From Sthenelais limicola (Eukaryota; Annelida; Polychaeta; Phyllodocida; Sigalionidae), in assembly GCA_942159475.1 (NCBI GenBank), contig OW804094.1:45938966-46002965 (forward strand): 64,000 nt of DNA. The letters are read 5' to 3'. The notes beneath the pieces are model-generated. The model had not been told where the DNA came from. It worked only from the letters and a program-made list of their open reading frames with translations, and searched no databases. Of this stretch, positions 12,076 to 21,800 are shown in pieces (within the stretch, counting starts at the first letter, position 1; each line of letters begins with the position of its first letter). The translations under genes and the position numbers were made by a program.

Positions 12076-14055
12076 ATGGATGGAATCAGTGATATTTCGG
12101 ATACGGAATTACATGACAGAGGCTTTCTCACGCACGACAAACAAAGGGCTTTGTTCAACCCAATAGAAGGGGACAGTGAGGTATGTAAAACGCGACTATG
12201 CACCTATAGCCAACCAATAGACAATACGTTTGCAGAGAAGGGAGCCTATGGGATTACTACTAATCCATGTACGATAGATGACCTGAAACAATCGCTCGAG
12301 TACACCCAGGCAAACCAGGAAATAATGAAAAAGAAATTGGATGAAATGGTAAGGAGGGAGCACGAAAATAGTATGATCATGAATGAAATCCGTCTAGAGA
12401 ACTTACATTTGAAGAGAAACTATAGGAATCTAGAAGAGACCCTCTTTGAATGTGAAATTGAAAGAAGAAAAATGAATGTCATACTGTCTGGATTGGAATA
12501 TAGGCGCAACGAAGACTTGCTAGCCACCTGTGTCAATGTATGTAGGGTTATAGATTCAGAATTCACGAAAGAAGATCTAATGGTAACTGAAAGATTGAAA
12601 ACCTACCAGAATGGACAGAGATTAGTGCGCATACAATTTGTAACGAAAGAAGCTAGAGACACGGTATATTACAATAGATCACAGTTGAAAAACTCCAAAT
12701 GGTTCGACAAAGTATATATCAACGCTGATTTACCAACCACAATAAAAGAAAGAAAAGAAATGCTGTCCACAGTACGAGCGCACATCAATGAGCAAGGTAC
12801 TAAAAAGGTAGATGGATTGTATAAAGACAGAATCACCGTCGACGGTATCAGTCATCGTTATGACCAATTGGAGGATTTGGATAAGGGTTCACGCTTATCT
12901 GACGCTAAAACTAAAGAGATCAACGGAAGCATTTACTTTAGTTCGGAACACAGTGTATTGAGTAATTTTTACCCGTGTCGTCTACGAGTTAATGATATGG
13001 AATTCGCATCCATCGAGCAAGCCTATCAATATGCTCGTGCTATTTCTCTCGGTCGCCCTGATGTAGCAAAAGATATATTTCTATGTAAAGATGCACGTGC
13101 CTGCAAGAGAAATTCCTATTCAGCAAAAAATGATGATGATTGGGATGACATCAAGATAAGGGTAATGCGTGTCTTGATAGAATGTAAATTCAACCAAAAT
13201 CCTGGCATGAGGAGGGAATTGCTGGATACGGGAAAGAAGCCTTTAATAGAAGCAACGAATTGCGAGTTTTGGGCCTGTGGGTCTACTCTAAAGTCAAAAA
13301 AGACCATTGCAGGGCAACACAACGGATGCAATTTAGTTGGGCGAATGCTCGAAGATTATAGAAGCTTTGCAAGTGGTGAATTGAAATGGGACGACAGAAG
13401 ACCAATTGAGCCCAAAGATGAGAAGGGAATCATTGTTCCACCTTCAATGAGCAAATCACCACGAGCGAAAATCCCCAAGGATGATCAGAGAGAATCATAT
13501 GCTGGTAGAGGAAGGGGGAGGCAAGGCTGGTTACCGCGTTCAGCGAGAGGTGGTTACAATAGCAGTAGGGGCAATTACTCTCAAATGCTCGGTATATCAA
13601 ATGATCTAAATGATTGCGAGGATATGGACTGTAATCAACAATCTGATTCGTCAAACCGCATGCCTCCACTTGGAAACGACTATTTCAAACCTCCACCTCC
13701 ACCAACCCCAAGTAGAAGAACTACATATGCTGCAAGCCTGAAAGGAGGTAACAATAGAGGGAAATGGAAGGCATCCAGGGGCCAATCACACAGATACCAA
13801 CAGCGACAATTGGAAAGGCTGGGTGATCCGTATGTTTCATGCTCTCCCAATCCTAGTCCATCAACCAGACAGAAACGATTGTTAAGTGGGGAACAAATGG
13901 ATAGCCCTAGCAAACGAGTAAATACATGCCCACCTAGTCCAGCCGAAATGGAGGCGGTACTGAGAGATTTCATGGCCCAGCAGTACTATGGAAATCAACA
14001 ATCGTATACAAGTGAAACCGATCGTCAACAAACAGATGGCATATTTAAGAGATAG
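12076..14055 (+). CDS. LINE ORF1: coiled coil + L1-ORF1-like RNA-binding region + NADAR domain
   Basis: 659 codons from the ATG at 12076 (A at -3, G at +4). The frame is open upstream to just after a TAA at 11971-11973. Residues ~74-133 are heptad-rich and lysine/glutamate-rich, likely a trimeric coiled coil. Residues ~134-275 resemble the RRM and C-terminal domain of L1 ORF1p (NVILSGLE; VRIQFVTKEARD; VYINADLP), the family that coats LINE RNA. Residues 286-429 are a full-length NADAR domain: SNF at 296-298, E314 in IEQAYQYA, W356, FWACG ending at G402, and GCNLVG at 417-422. NADAR proteins process ADP-ribose derivatives, and some remove ADP-ribose from guanine. Then come an RG/GR-rich segment (~475-503), a proline run (~539) and a basic tail. 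The stop overlaps the next ORF. Confidence 0.9.
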   Translation: MDGISDISDTELHDRGFLTHDKQRALFNPIEGDSEVCKTRLCTYSQPIDNTFAEKGAYGITTNPCTIDDLKQSLEYTQANQEIMKKKLDEMVRREHENSMIMNEIRLENLHLKRNYRNLEETLFECEIERRKMNVILSGLEYRRNEDLLATCVNVCRVIDSEFTKEDLMVTERLKTYQNGQRLVRIQFVTKEARDTVYYNRSQLKNSKWFDKVYINADLPTTIKERKEMLSTVRAHINEQGTKKVDGLYKDRITVDGISHRYDQLEDLDKGSRLSDAKTKEINGSIYFSSEHSVLSNFYPCRLRVNDMEFASIEQAYQYARAISLGRPDVAKDIFLCKDARACKRNSYSAKNDDDWDDIKIRVMRVLIECKFNQNPGMRRELLDTGKKPLIEATNCEFWACGSTLKSKKTIAGQHNGCNLVGRMLEDYRSFASGELKWDDRRPIEPKDEKGIIVPPSMSKSPRAKIPKDDQRESYAGRGRGRQGWLPRSARGGYNSSRGNYSQMLGISNDLNDCEDMDCNQQSDSSNRMPPLGNDYFKPPPPPTPSRRTTYAASLKGGNNRGKWKASRGQSHRYQQRQLERLGDPYVSCSPNPSPSTRQKRLLSGEQMDSPSKRVNTCPPSPAEMEAVLRDFMAQQYYGNQQSYTSETDRQQTDGIFKR

Positions 14056-14731
14056 ACATATATTCGCCCGAAATTTGAATTTGAATTTGATACCTAGACC
14101 ACAGTCTCATTGTAGAATTATGGTTCGGACGATCGTGATCACCGATTCTCGGGGGAGAAGCATAGAGGGACGGATTGGTAACAATAACATCTGGGTCTTC
14201 ATATACCCAGGAGGAAAGTTATCCTTCCTAACGGACAGAGCACTAGAGTTGGAAGAGAAATATAAACCAGATAATTTATTGTTGTGTGGGGGTATATGCG
14301 ATCTGAGCATAAAGGATCGACACACAAAGGAAATCTCTTTAGTACGAAATGAGAAAGAAGCAATTGTCACACATATGGTTAAATTATACGATAACGTCCT
14401 GGAAAGACTATCAGTTGTAACAAACAGATGCATAGTTTCGCTTGGAGGCCTGGTTGGACTGGATATTAATAGAGCCAATGGCCTGGATGGGTATTCTACA
14501 CTGCAGCATGGCGTTAATGATGCAATTGTCGATATAAATTTGTATCTAAAGAATGTCAATCGACAAAGAGGAGTCAAACACGTACATCTAATTGATAAAG
14601 TTCACCACAAGGCCAAAAATAAATGGAGGCACTATCTAAGACGTCTTCAAGATGGTATACACTGTGACGAAATCGTAAGGAATCACTGGGCTACACAAAT
14701 TGTTCAATTTGATGCAAATCCGCTTGTTTGA
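13988..14731 (+). CDS. LINE ORF: SGNH/GDSL hydrolase (esterase)-like protein
   Basis: 247 codons from the ATG at 13988 (good Kozak context), overlapping ORF1 by 68 nt in the +1 frame. A second ATG at 14120 (Met45) starts exactly at the domain. SGNH blocks are visible: nucleophile Ser54 in ITDSRGR, GGICD at 101-105 in the position of the GxND block, and D222-G-I-H225 as the catalytic Asp-His motif. The usual Asn of GxND is Cys104 here, so oxyanion-hole chemistry may be altered. Esterase domains are known in the first ORF of CR1-like LINEs. Here the domain is in a separate frame, so it is translated by reinitiation or frameshift, or the frames were split by an indel in this copy. Confidence 0.8.
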   Translation: MEINNRIQVKPIVNKQMAYLRDRHIFARNLNLNLIPRPQSHCRIMVRTIVITDSRGRSIEGRIGNNNIWVFIYPGGKLSFLTDRALELEEKYKPDNLLLCGGICDLSIKDRHTKEISLVRNEKEAIVTHMVKLYDNVLERLSVVTNRCIVSLGGLVGLDINRANGLDGYSTLQHGVNDAIVDINLYLKNVNRQRGVKHVHLIDKVHHKAKNKWRHYLRRLQDGIHCDEIVRNHWATQIVQFDANPLV

Positions 14732-14744
14732 ATTGCCAAACTTG

Positions 14745-14780
14745 CCTTCTCCCAGAAGCCGTTGTACGGCCTGGGGGAGG
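14745..14780 (+). other. Stem-loop copy 1 in the LINE inter-ORF spacer
   Basis: Outer stem CCTTCTCCCAG/CTGGGGGAGG, small asymmetric internal loop, inner stem CCGT-tgt-ACGG. It sits within a ~63-nt block (14735-14797) that is repeated with about 85% identity at copy 2. Confidence 0.7.
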
Positions 14781-14893
14781 TGGGAGAGGCGACCAAACTA
14801 TCGTGTAATTATAGAGAACGATCCAGGAATATCAATTAATGGACTATTCAGTTTTCAGTTACATAATAATGGAAGGTGTTGGCGTTGACCTCA

Positions 14894-14929
14894 CCTTCTC
14901 TCAGAAGCCGTTGCACGGCCTGGGAGAGG
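14894..14929 (+). other. Stem-loop copy 2 in the LINE inter-ORF spacer
   Basis: Same fold as copy 1: outer stem CCTTCTCTCAG/CTGGGAGAGG, inner stem CCGT-tgc-ACGG. Differences from copy 1 keep pairing (one C-G becomes U-G, one U-G becomes U-A). It is offset from copy 1 by 149 nt, so the two are not in the same reading frame; this argues for RNA rather than a protein repeat. Confidence 0.7.
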
Positions 14930-15120
14930 TGGGAGAGGCAACCATACCATAAGGATATTATATCGTGCGTATTTAACAAGGGACAACTCCGCAAATGCAG
15001 AAATACACAATACATCAATGACTCGTATCAATTGGAGACAATTGGTAAGGCAATTCTTCTACCTTCAATGTATTTTATAAGAACATTGCTCCTACTGATT
15101 TCTCGAAACTGTAGTGAGTG

Positions 15121-15145
15121 CCCAGAAGTCGTTGTACGACCTGGG
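15121..15145 (+). other. Stem-loop copy 3 in the LINE inter-ORF spacer
   Basis: Shorter copy with outer stem CCCAG/CTGGG and inner stem TCGT-tgt-ACGA. Relative to copies 1 and 2 the first inner pair changed from C-G to T-A on both sides, a compensatory substitution. It lies 113 nt before the ORF2 ATG. Confidence 0.65.
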
Positions 15146-15257
15146 TTAGAACTCGCTATGAATGGCTACAGGTATGTCAGAAAGGATCTAGATAGAAGGA
15201 TATTTAAGGCTAGATGGACACTGAGTATAAGATATATAATGAAGAAAAATAATTCTA

Positions 15258-18104
15258 ATGAATAATATACCGGAGATTAAAGACTGGACCACTCTTGCTA
15301 AAAGAAGAGGTTTAAAAATTGTCAATTACAATATAAGATCTTTACTACCAAAAATCGATACCATAAGAAATGAAATGTTGAGTGAAAATATTGATATATT
15401 TATATTTACGGAAAGCTGGCTGAAAAAAGAAATAGATGATGGGTTAATTGCTAGTACTGGGTATACGATTTATAGGTTGGATAGAACCACTGGTTCGAGA
15501 GGCGGTGGGATATGCTGTTATATTAGGAACTGTTTTTGTGTGGATGATAACTTAGAATGGAGATGCTCAAATGAAGAAAGTGAAATAATGGCTCTCAAGG
15601 TATGGAAACCAAACAATCCTGCTTATAAAATAATATCGGCATATCGCCCACCGTCTGGCAATATTAATTCCTTCTTTAACGACTTAGATGATATACTGAA
15701 TCGGTGTGTGAGTAGGGCAAATGAAAATGTCATTGTAACGGGAGATTTTAATATTGATACCCTGGTTGACGATAACAAGAATAGAGCCTTGCAACAGTTT
15801 ATTTTGTCGAAAAACCTTACCAGTCATATAAATAATATAACTAGATATGGACTCCTCAAAGACTCGATTATTGATCACTTCTTAGTAAGAAGTACAATAG
15901 AAGTGACAGCGGGCGTACTAAATTATTCCTTATCTGACCACCAGCCAACGTATATAATAATGAAAAGAAATGTAATGGCGCAACCTAAAGTAAGTATCAC
16001 AGGTAGATGTTTCAAAAATTATTCTGATGAAATTCTGAGAGAAAAGATTGACCAGATTGACTGGACAGAATATCATAGTAATGATGATCCAAATAAATTG
16101 TGGGATATCATTTATAAGAACATTTTAAATATTGCCAATGAAATAGCACCGTGGAAGAAGTTTAAATTAAGACGATCAAAACCAGCCTGGTATACAGCTG
16201 AATTGACCGAATTGAACAGAAATAGGGAAAAACTATATAAGAAAGCGAATCGAACGAAAAACTGTAATGATATCATAGCTGCAAGAAATGCAAAGAGTTT
16301 GTGTAATAATGAAACAAAACGGGCAAAATCAAATTATTATAAGAACTTGCTGACAATTCATAAGAAAGATACCCCCAAATTTTGGAAAGTTATAAAAGAA
16401 ATTGATACTGGGTCGGTAAATACTATAAATAATATCAAAGTAGCTGATAAAGTGGTCTATGGTCAGGAAATGGTTAATGCTTTAAATGAACACTATTGTG
16501 AAATAGGGGATAAAATTAATGAAAAAATCGGTACGCATCCTACTAAAAGATTTGATGAAAGTTTTGGTGGAGACCTAGAGAGTATTACAGTAGATAGAAG
16601 CGATATTGTAAGATTGATTAGTAATATTGATGTTAAAAAAAGTTCTGGATGTGATTTGATTACTAGCAGAATATACAAGGATTGTTTTAAGATGATGATT
16701 GAGCAAATAGCAGTATTATACAATGCATCATTAAAGGCTGGTATTTTCCCGGTTCAATGGAAATGTGCTAACGTGGTACCAATTCCCAAGGTAAATAATC
16801 CGAAAATTGTTAACGACACAAGGCCAATATCACTAACACACATAGGAGGAAAATTATTAGAAAAAATGGTAGTGGAACAATTAATGGACTTTCTGAAATA
16901 TAAAGGGATACTAAGTGATCAGCAGAAAGGATATCAAAAAGGAAAATCTACTACTGACGCCTTAGTTGAATTAATTAGTGATCTAAATTTATCAATCAAT
17001 CATAAGAAGATTACTATTGCCTGCTACGTCGATTTTAGTAAAGCTTTTAACTCTGTAGTGCCTGCATTAATGTTGAACAAATTGAGAGATCTAGGTGTCG
17101 CCCCATCACTACTTTCCTGGTTTGAATCCTATTTAACCAATAGATCACAAAAAGTGAAATTAAATGGTCTATCTTCTAGTGTATTAGAAATCAATTATGG
17201 TGTACCCCAAGGGTCGATACTTGGACCAATTATGTACTTGATCTATGCTAACGACTTAAAACATTTAAAACTGAAATCGAAATACTTACAATACGCCGAT
17301 GATACGGTATTTTATTATACATGTGATAGTCTTAAAGAATGTGAAATTGCTTTAAACCACGACATGAGCCTCTTCTATGATTGGAGTTTAGGAAATAGAT
17401 TATTAGTTAATAGTAAAAAAACAAAATTGATGGTATTTGGATTGAGCAAGCAAATGTATAATAATAGACTGGATGTAAATGTCAAATTAGGAGGTGAAAA
17501 ACTTGAAGTTGTTGGGACATATACTTATCTTGGAGTGACAATAGACAATAGACTATTGATGAAACAACAATACAATAATGTTGTTAGACAGATTAATGAG
17601 AAAATTTATACTTTTAGAAAAATTAGATGTAATCTGACCAAGGCAACTGCAATATTAATTGCAAAATCCAAACTACTATCTCTGTTTGATTACAGCTTAT
17701 TTAGTTTATGTCCTTTGACAAACAAAGATTTAGATAAATTACAAAAAATCCAAAATAGAATTTTACGAATTGCATTAAGCTGTGATTACAGAACTAGTAA
17801 TGCGGATTTACTTACTACCACAAAAGTGATGTGTATAAAGGAAAGAATGATGTATAACCACTGTATTATAGGACATAAGGAAATATATATAAAGGGAAAT
17901 GTTATCCTCCCTACTAGAATGACTAGGCAAGCAAATGCACCAATATTGGGAAATTTTAATCCAAAAAACAGTAAGGATGAAAAATCGTTAAGAAACAACA
18001 TAGTAAAGGCTTGGAATAGTCTTAGTCCAGAACTAAGGCTTCTAGGTGATGAACTTGCATTTAAAAATAATTTGAAAAGAAGTATTAAGGACTATTGTAC
18101 TTGA
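15258..18104 (+). CDS. LINE ORF2: AP-type endonuclease + reverse transcriptase
   Basis: 948 codons, uninterrupted. The N-terminal exonuclease-endonuclease-phosphatase domain (~19-235) nicks target DNA. Its catalytic motifs are present: N25 (NYNIRS), E52 (TESW), Y129-R-P, GDFN at 162-165 and SDH at 226-228. The reverse transcriptase (~490-780) has RPISLT, motif A with D592 in DFSKAF (followed by N where most LINEs have D), GVPQGSILGP from 648, and the catalytic YADD at 679-682. The C-terminus carries the WN.L...FK.. pattern common in Jockey/CR1-group elements. There is no RNase H domain. It lies 526 nt downstream of the SGNH stop, behind the three stem-loops. An intact frame suggests recent or current activity. 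Confidence 0.93.
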   Translation: MNNIPEIKDWTTLAKRRGLKIVNYNIRSLLPKIDTIRNEMLSENIDIFIFTESWLKKEIDDGLIASTGYTIYRLDRTTGSRGGGICCYIRNCFCVDDNLEWRCSNEESEIMALKVWKPNNPAYKIISAYRPPSGNINSFFNDLDDILNRCVSRANENVIVTGDFNIDTLVDDNKNRALQQFILSKNLTSHINNITRYGLLKDSIIDHFLVRSTIEVTAGVLNYSLSDHQPTYIIMKRNVMAQPKVSITGRCFKNYSDEILREKIDQIDWTEYHSNDDPNKLWDIIYKNILNIANEIAPWKKFKLRRSKPAWYTAELTELNRNREKLYKKANRTKNCNDIIAARNAKSLCNNETKRAKSNYYKNLLTIHKKDTPKFWKVIKEIDTGSVNTINNIKVADKVVYGQEMVNALNEHYCEIGDKINEKIGTHPTKRFDESFGGDLESITVDRSDIVRLISNIDVKKSSGCDLITSRIYKDCFKMMIEQIAVLYNASLKAGIFPVQWKCANVVPIPKVNNPKIVNDTRPISLTHIGGKLLEKMVVEQLMDFLKYKGILSDQQKGYQKGKSTTDALVELISDLNLSINHKKITIACYVDFSKAFNSVVPALMLNKLRDLGVAPSLLSWFESYLTNRSQKVKLNGLSSSVLEINYGVPQGSILGPIMYLIYANDLKHLKLKSKYLQYADDTVFYYTCDSLKECEIALNHDMSLFYDWSLGNRLLVNSKKTKLMVFGLSKQMYNNRLDVNVKLGGEKLEVVGTYTYLGVTIDNRLLMKQQYNNVVRQINEKIYTFRKIRCNLTKATAILIAKSKLLSLFDYSLFSLCPLTNKDLDKLQKIQNRILRIALSCDYRTSNADLLTTTKVMCIKERMMYNHCIIGHKEIYIKGNVILPTRMTRQANAPILGNFNPKNSKDEKSLRNNIVKAWNSLSPELRLLGDELAFKNNLKRSIKDYCT

Positions 18105-18812
18105 TGATACAACCATACTCCCCCCCCCCCCCACACACACACATGCTACATATACACTCCATTTTGAAATTATCTTCTTGATGATTTCACCAGAAACTAT
18201 TTTATTTTATTTTTACTTTATTTTTAAGTTTCTTATCGCTTCTCTTATTGCTGTCTTTCTCCCCCTCGGACCACTACGCCCCCACCCCTACCTCTGCATG
18301 CTTACTCCTTTAACCCACTTATGTACAGGGTACACCCTATCAAAGGGATATAATGTAATATATTGAATTGTATATGATAAGTTAAATATAATGATTAATT
18401 AACACTGTTTGTATATATATATGATGCAACAAGCACGAATGTCACATTTATTGATTTATATAATTCACCCATCTCATCTCGACATATGAAATGATACACA
18501 CTAGTCGGGAACTCCTTACATCACATTATTTCTTAAAACATCTCATTTCATCCTCCATCCATCTCTCATCTTTGTTCCTTTAAATGTTCTGATAAACAAT
18601 AGCTAAAAACGGCTTATAACAAGTCATTTATATTATAATGGCATGAGGTTTATATAAAAACTAAAAATTGTATCTGTTCACTGATTATGTATATACACTG
18701 CTACCCTCGAAATGCTGAAATATAATCAGGGTGCTAAAGAACATCACCTCTGAGGTGAGGGCATCAAAACTGTAATACAAGCCTGAATAAAATTTCTGTT
18801 TAAAAAAAAAAT
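18105..18812 (+). terminator. LINE 3' UTR with poly(A) signal and A-tract
   Basis: It starts with a poly-C/(CA)n compound microsatellite (18120-18142), continues AT-rich, and ends with AATAAA (18786-18791) about 11 nt before ten A (18802-18811). This is the expected 3' end of a LINE transcript. A GAGGTGAGG/CCTCTGAGGTG-like fold near 18748 may be a 3' recognition structure. Confidence 0.65.
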
Positions 18813-18821
18813 GACTTCTTT
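18813..18821. repeat. Candidate right target-site duplication of the LINE
   Basis: GACTTCTTT directly after the A-tract, identical to 11115-11123. Confidence 0.4.
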
Positions 18822-21800
18822 TTTTTCTCTCTCTCTTTTAATCTTTTACCTAAGTATTAATTCTCTTGTTTCACTATAAACACTGGTATTTTGGTCTCCA
18901 CATATCCATTACACTATGTTCAAATGTGTATGAGTTATGTCTTTAGAAGATCAACCAATCCCTAACGATTCACTGCCCCTCTTCTGAACGCTTATTGTTA
19001 GCGATGTGTTTTTTCTGCAATGTTTCAGTGTATATGTGAAAATAAAAACGTTAAAAAAATATATACAATCGTATATTTATACTTTGAAAGTGAATTTTAA
19101 CAACTTGTTCAGTTTGTCAGTGCAGGTTTAATGTCCCCCCGACAGCATAAGTTTAAATAGCATTTGATTTTAATCTTTGACAGGAATGAAGCCCCCAATA
19201 GACCATTCCGCTCGATACCAATGCTCCTAAGGGGCTGGGAAAGATGGGAAGAACTATCTGAGATAGGGTGAATGCATCCATGATTTCCCCCCACTGTCTG
19301 TCTTCATCCAGGGAATCCACTCTTCAGGTGTTATAATGATGTATGCTGACACCATATGGGCGTGTGTGACGCATCCCCTCCTTAAGGACGAGCTCTTTTT
19401 TTGCCAGTAATAGAGCGGTCTATAATTTAAATCTGTTCGCATACACAGGTGTTAAATGAAAATGTCACGTAAAGATCAAGGCTCTCCCTGACATAATCCA
19501 TAAAGCAGTACGACACAAATTATAAACATATGTATAAGAGTATTAAGCTGTAGGCCTATCTATTCTGAATAACGTTAAGGCGTTTAAGTGTATGATAACC
19601 ACGAGACCTATAAACAAGCAATTGTGTTTGTTACGTCTTTATAATTTTGAAGCTAAATAACTTTCCAAGACTGATACAAAGTAATGGAATCGGATATCTT
19701 TGAAAACTACCACCCGGTTACGAATGATTAAAACGGATGACATCAATACATGTCTAAATATTTGGAACATTAAAAATAGTATCATAATGAGTTTTGGTCT
19801 TACCAGGGCACGATGTGCGGATCTAATTAACATCGATGTGGGCTATAGAAATGTTTTCATTTTATTTGACTCACATTTAGTCCGAGAACTCACGCGGATA
19901 CAATACTTAAATCCATGAAAAGTATGCCCTTTGTAATTAGTCACTCTATATAGTGTTTTATGATGATGTATTAATCATCGAGGTCACGGTTCTATGCAAA
20001 ACAAATTGATCTAGTTATAGTAGAAAATGTTTTATTTGACTACCCCCGTTCTGGTTATAAAAAACAAACATTCGCCATTATTTCTTCATTGTATTATTTA
20101 TTTATTATCTTCATTAGTGCAATCTATGTCCTTTACAACATATGGATACCTTTATTTTGGGGTGGGAAAATTTCATCCAGTGTTCAATCTCCATGACTCA
20201 TTTAGATTTTGTTAGCTACTATACAATTGATTATAGACTTTTATATGATAGTATTATCTACCAATCAATATAGTAGACCTTGTACATGAGAAGGACTGGA
20301 AGTTTCTACTAAAGTGGATAGTAGAAGTGACTGATGAAAAAAGAATTTACCTCAAGGATTCCATAGAACCTAGAACTTAATATGATAAGAATGAACAGTT
20401 TTTAGGCAAGCAGTACAAATATTATGCCATGGCAAGGTTTCAACTTTACTATCCACTACGCTATAGCATTCATTAGAACAGCTAAGCAAAGGTGACATGT
20501 CTTAGCACATATTCAAAGTTTGTATTGCTGGCTAATGTTGATTATTGATAGATAGCTCCTGATGCGATTGAGAGGCATGCCATTTGGGAAGATGAATGTA
20601 TATTTGAGAAAATATGCAGTACACTAATAACAAATGTTTTGCTTGTGTCCTAGAATCATATTTGTATCAAATTGATTTAATATCCATATTTATCACTTTC
20701 ATCTACATCTTAATTTATTTCTTAAGAATCCCTTAAGAAATCATCTGGTTGACCTCTTGTAATGTATGTTTTAGATTGCAACATCTAAAACATGTATTTC
20801 ACTCTGGTGGGAAGCATTAGGTGAATATACAGTAAAAGCGACCTGTGGAAATCCTAGAACAGAAAATTAATTTGAGGTCATCCTAAGCAAAAGAACACCA
20901 TTCCAACGCATTCTCAATTAACTTAGTTCTTGAGAATAAGTATTTGATCTATAATTTGTGCGGCCTGTTTAAAATTCGGAGACCTGTAGACGACGTAGAC
21001 GTCGTCTCCCCTCGGTGCTAATTTGATTTTCGTGATGACAGTTAAGGCCCAACATAAGATGGATTATTAGCATAAAATCTATCCCATGGATAGAGTGAGC
21101 ACTTTTAGGTAGTCCTCTCTGCATTAACTGCTCCTATATGTGCTGACTATAGACATTATGATAATGCACTCTCATAATGGAAATGTTCCCACCCTCAAAG
21201 AAAAAAAGAGTGTCCTGCAGTAGTTGACTAATTGACTGAATGTCCTTGGATAGTGTTATGCCTCAGAGAAGGGATATCATTACAGGAAGATGCCTGCCTT
21301 AAGTTGAAGTGCCCCAGGATATATACTACATGTTTTTCCCCACCAATGTATTGGGAGAGGATTGAAAGAAATCCCAGTGAGTGGGTAATATGAGATCAAA
21401 CAAACAAAGTGTTCCTATATGACCAGGTTTATCGTTGAGTGGTGATAAGGTAAAAACGTTAGGTCTTTTTGATCATTTCTGATAAAGTGTTCCTCAAGTT
21501 CTATGAATTGCTTCAATTAATGTCCTTTTTGCAACCAATATGAGAATGAAGTCATTCTCACACGTTCACAAAGTTTCTACGGAACCACTTAACAGGAAAA
21601 TTGCCAATAAAAATATTAAGTATGGCGTTGCAAGGACTACCAAAGCAATAATCAAACTAGTCACATAGAGACTCTGATTAAAGATTTCTTCTGTACTTTC
21701 CGAGTCTAGCATACTACTCCACAGACAAGCTCTCCCGAATAAGACAGGCTCCCTGGAAAAATACCAAATCACCTGTTTATTTCTGGCATCTTCAAAAGGT

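Larger units (their letters stand above)
11124..18811 (+). mobile_element. Near-intact CR1/L2-like non-LTR retrotransposon (LINE) with NADAR and SGNH domains
   Basis: About 7.7 kb, plus strand. The order is 5' UTR, ORF1 (coiled coil, L1-type RNA-binding region, NADAR, RGG-rich tail), an overlapping SGNH-hydrolase ORF, a structured spacer, ORF2 (AP endonuclease plus reverse transcriptase), and a 3' UTR with AATAAA and a 10-A tract. An esterase-like ORF upstream of an EN-RT ORF without RNase H is known from CR1/L2-type LINEs; the clade assignment is inference. All three main frames are open, which implies a recent insertion. The left end rests only on the 9-nt direct repeat. One in-frame TAA at 11971-11973 separates a 61-codon upstream open stretch from ORF1. 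Confidence 0.85.

Noticed and set aside
14107..14577. 156-codon minus-strand frame
   Set aside because: Antisense shadow of the SGNH ORF, which has catalytic motifs on the plus strand.
14700..15265. Short plus-strand frames between the SGNH ORF and ORF2 with a repeated RSRCTAW-like phrase
   Set aside because: The repeat is explained by the stem-loops, and the two copies are in different frames.
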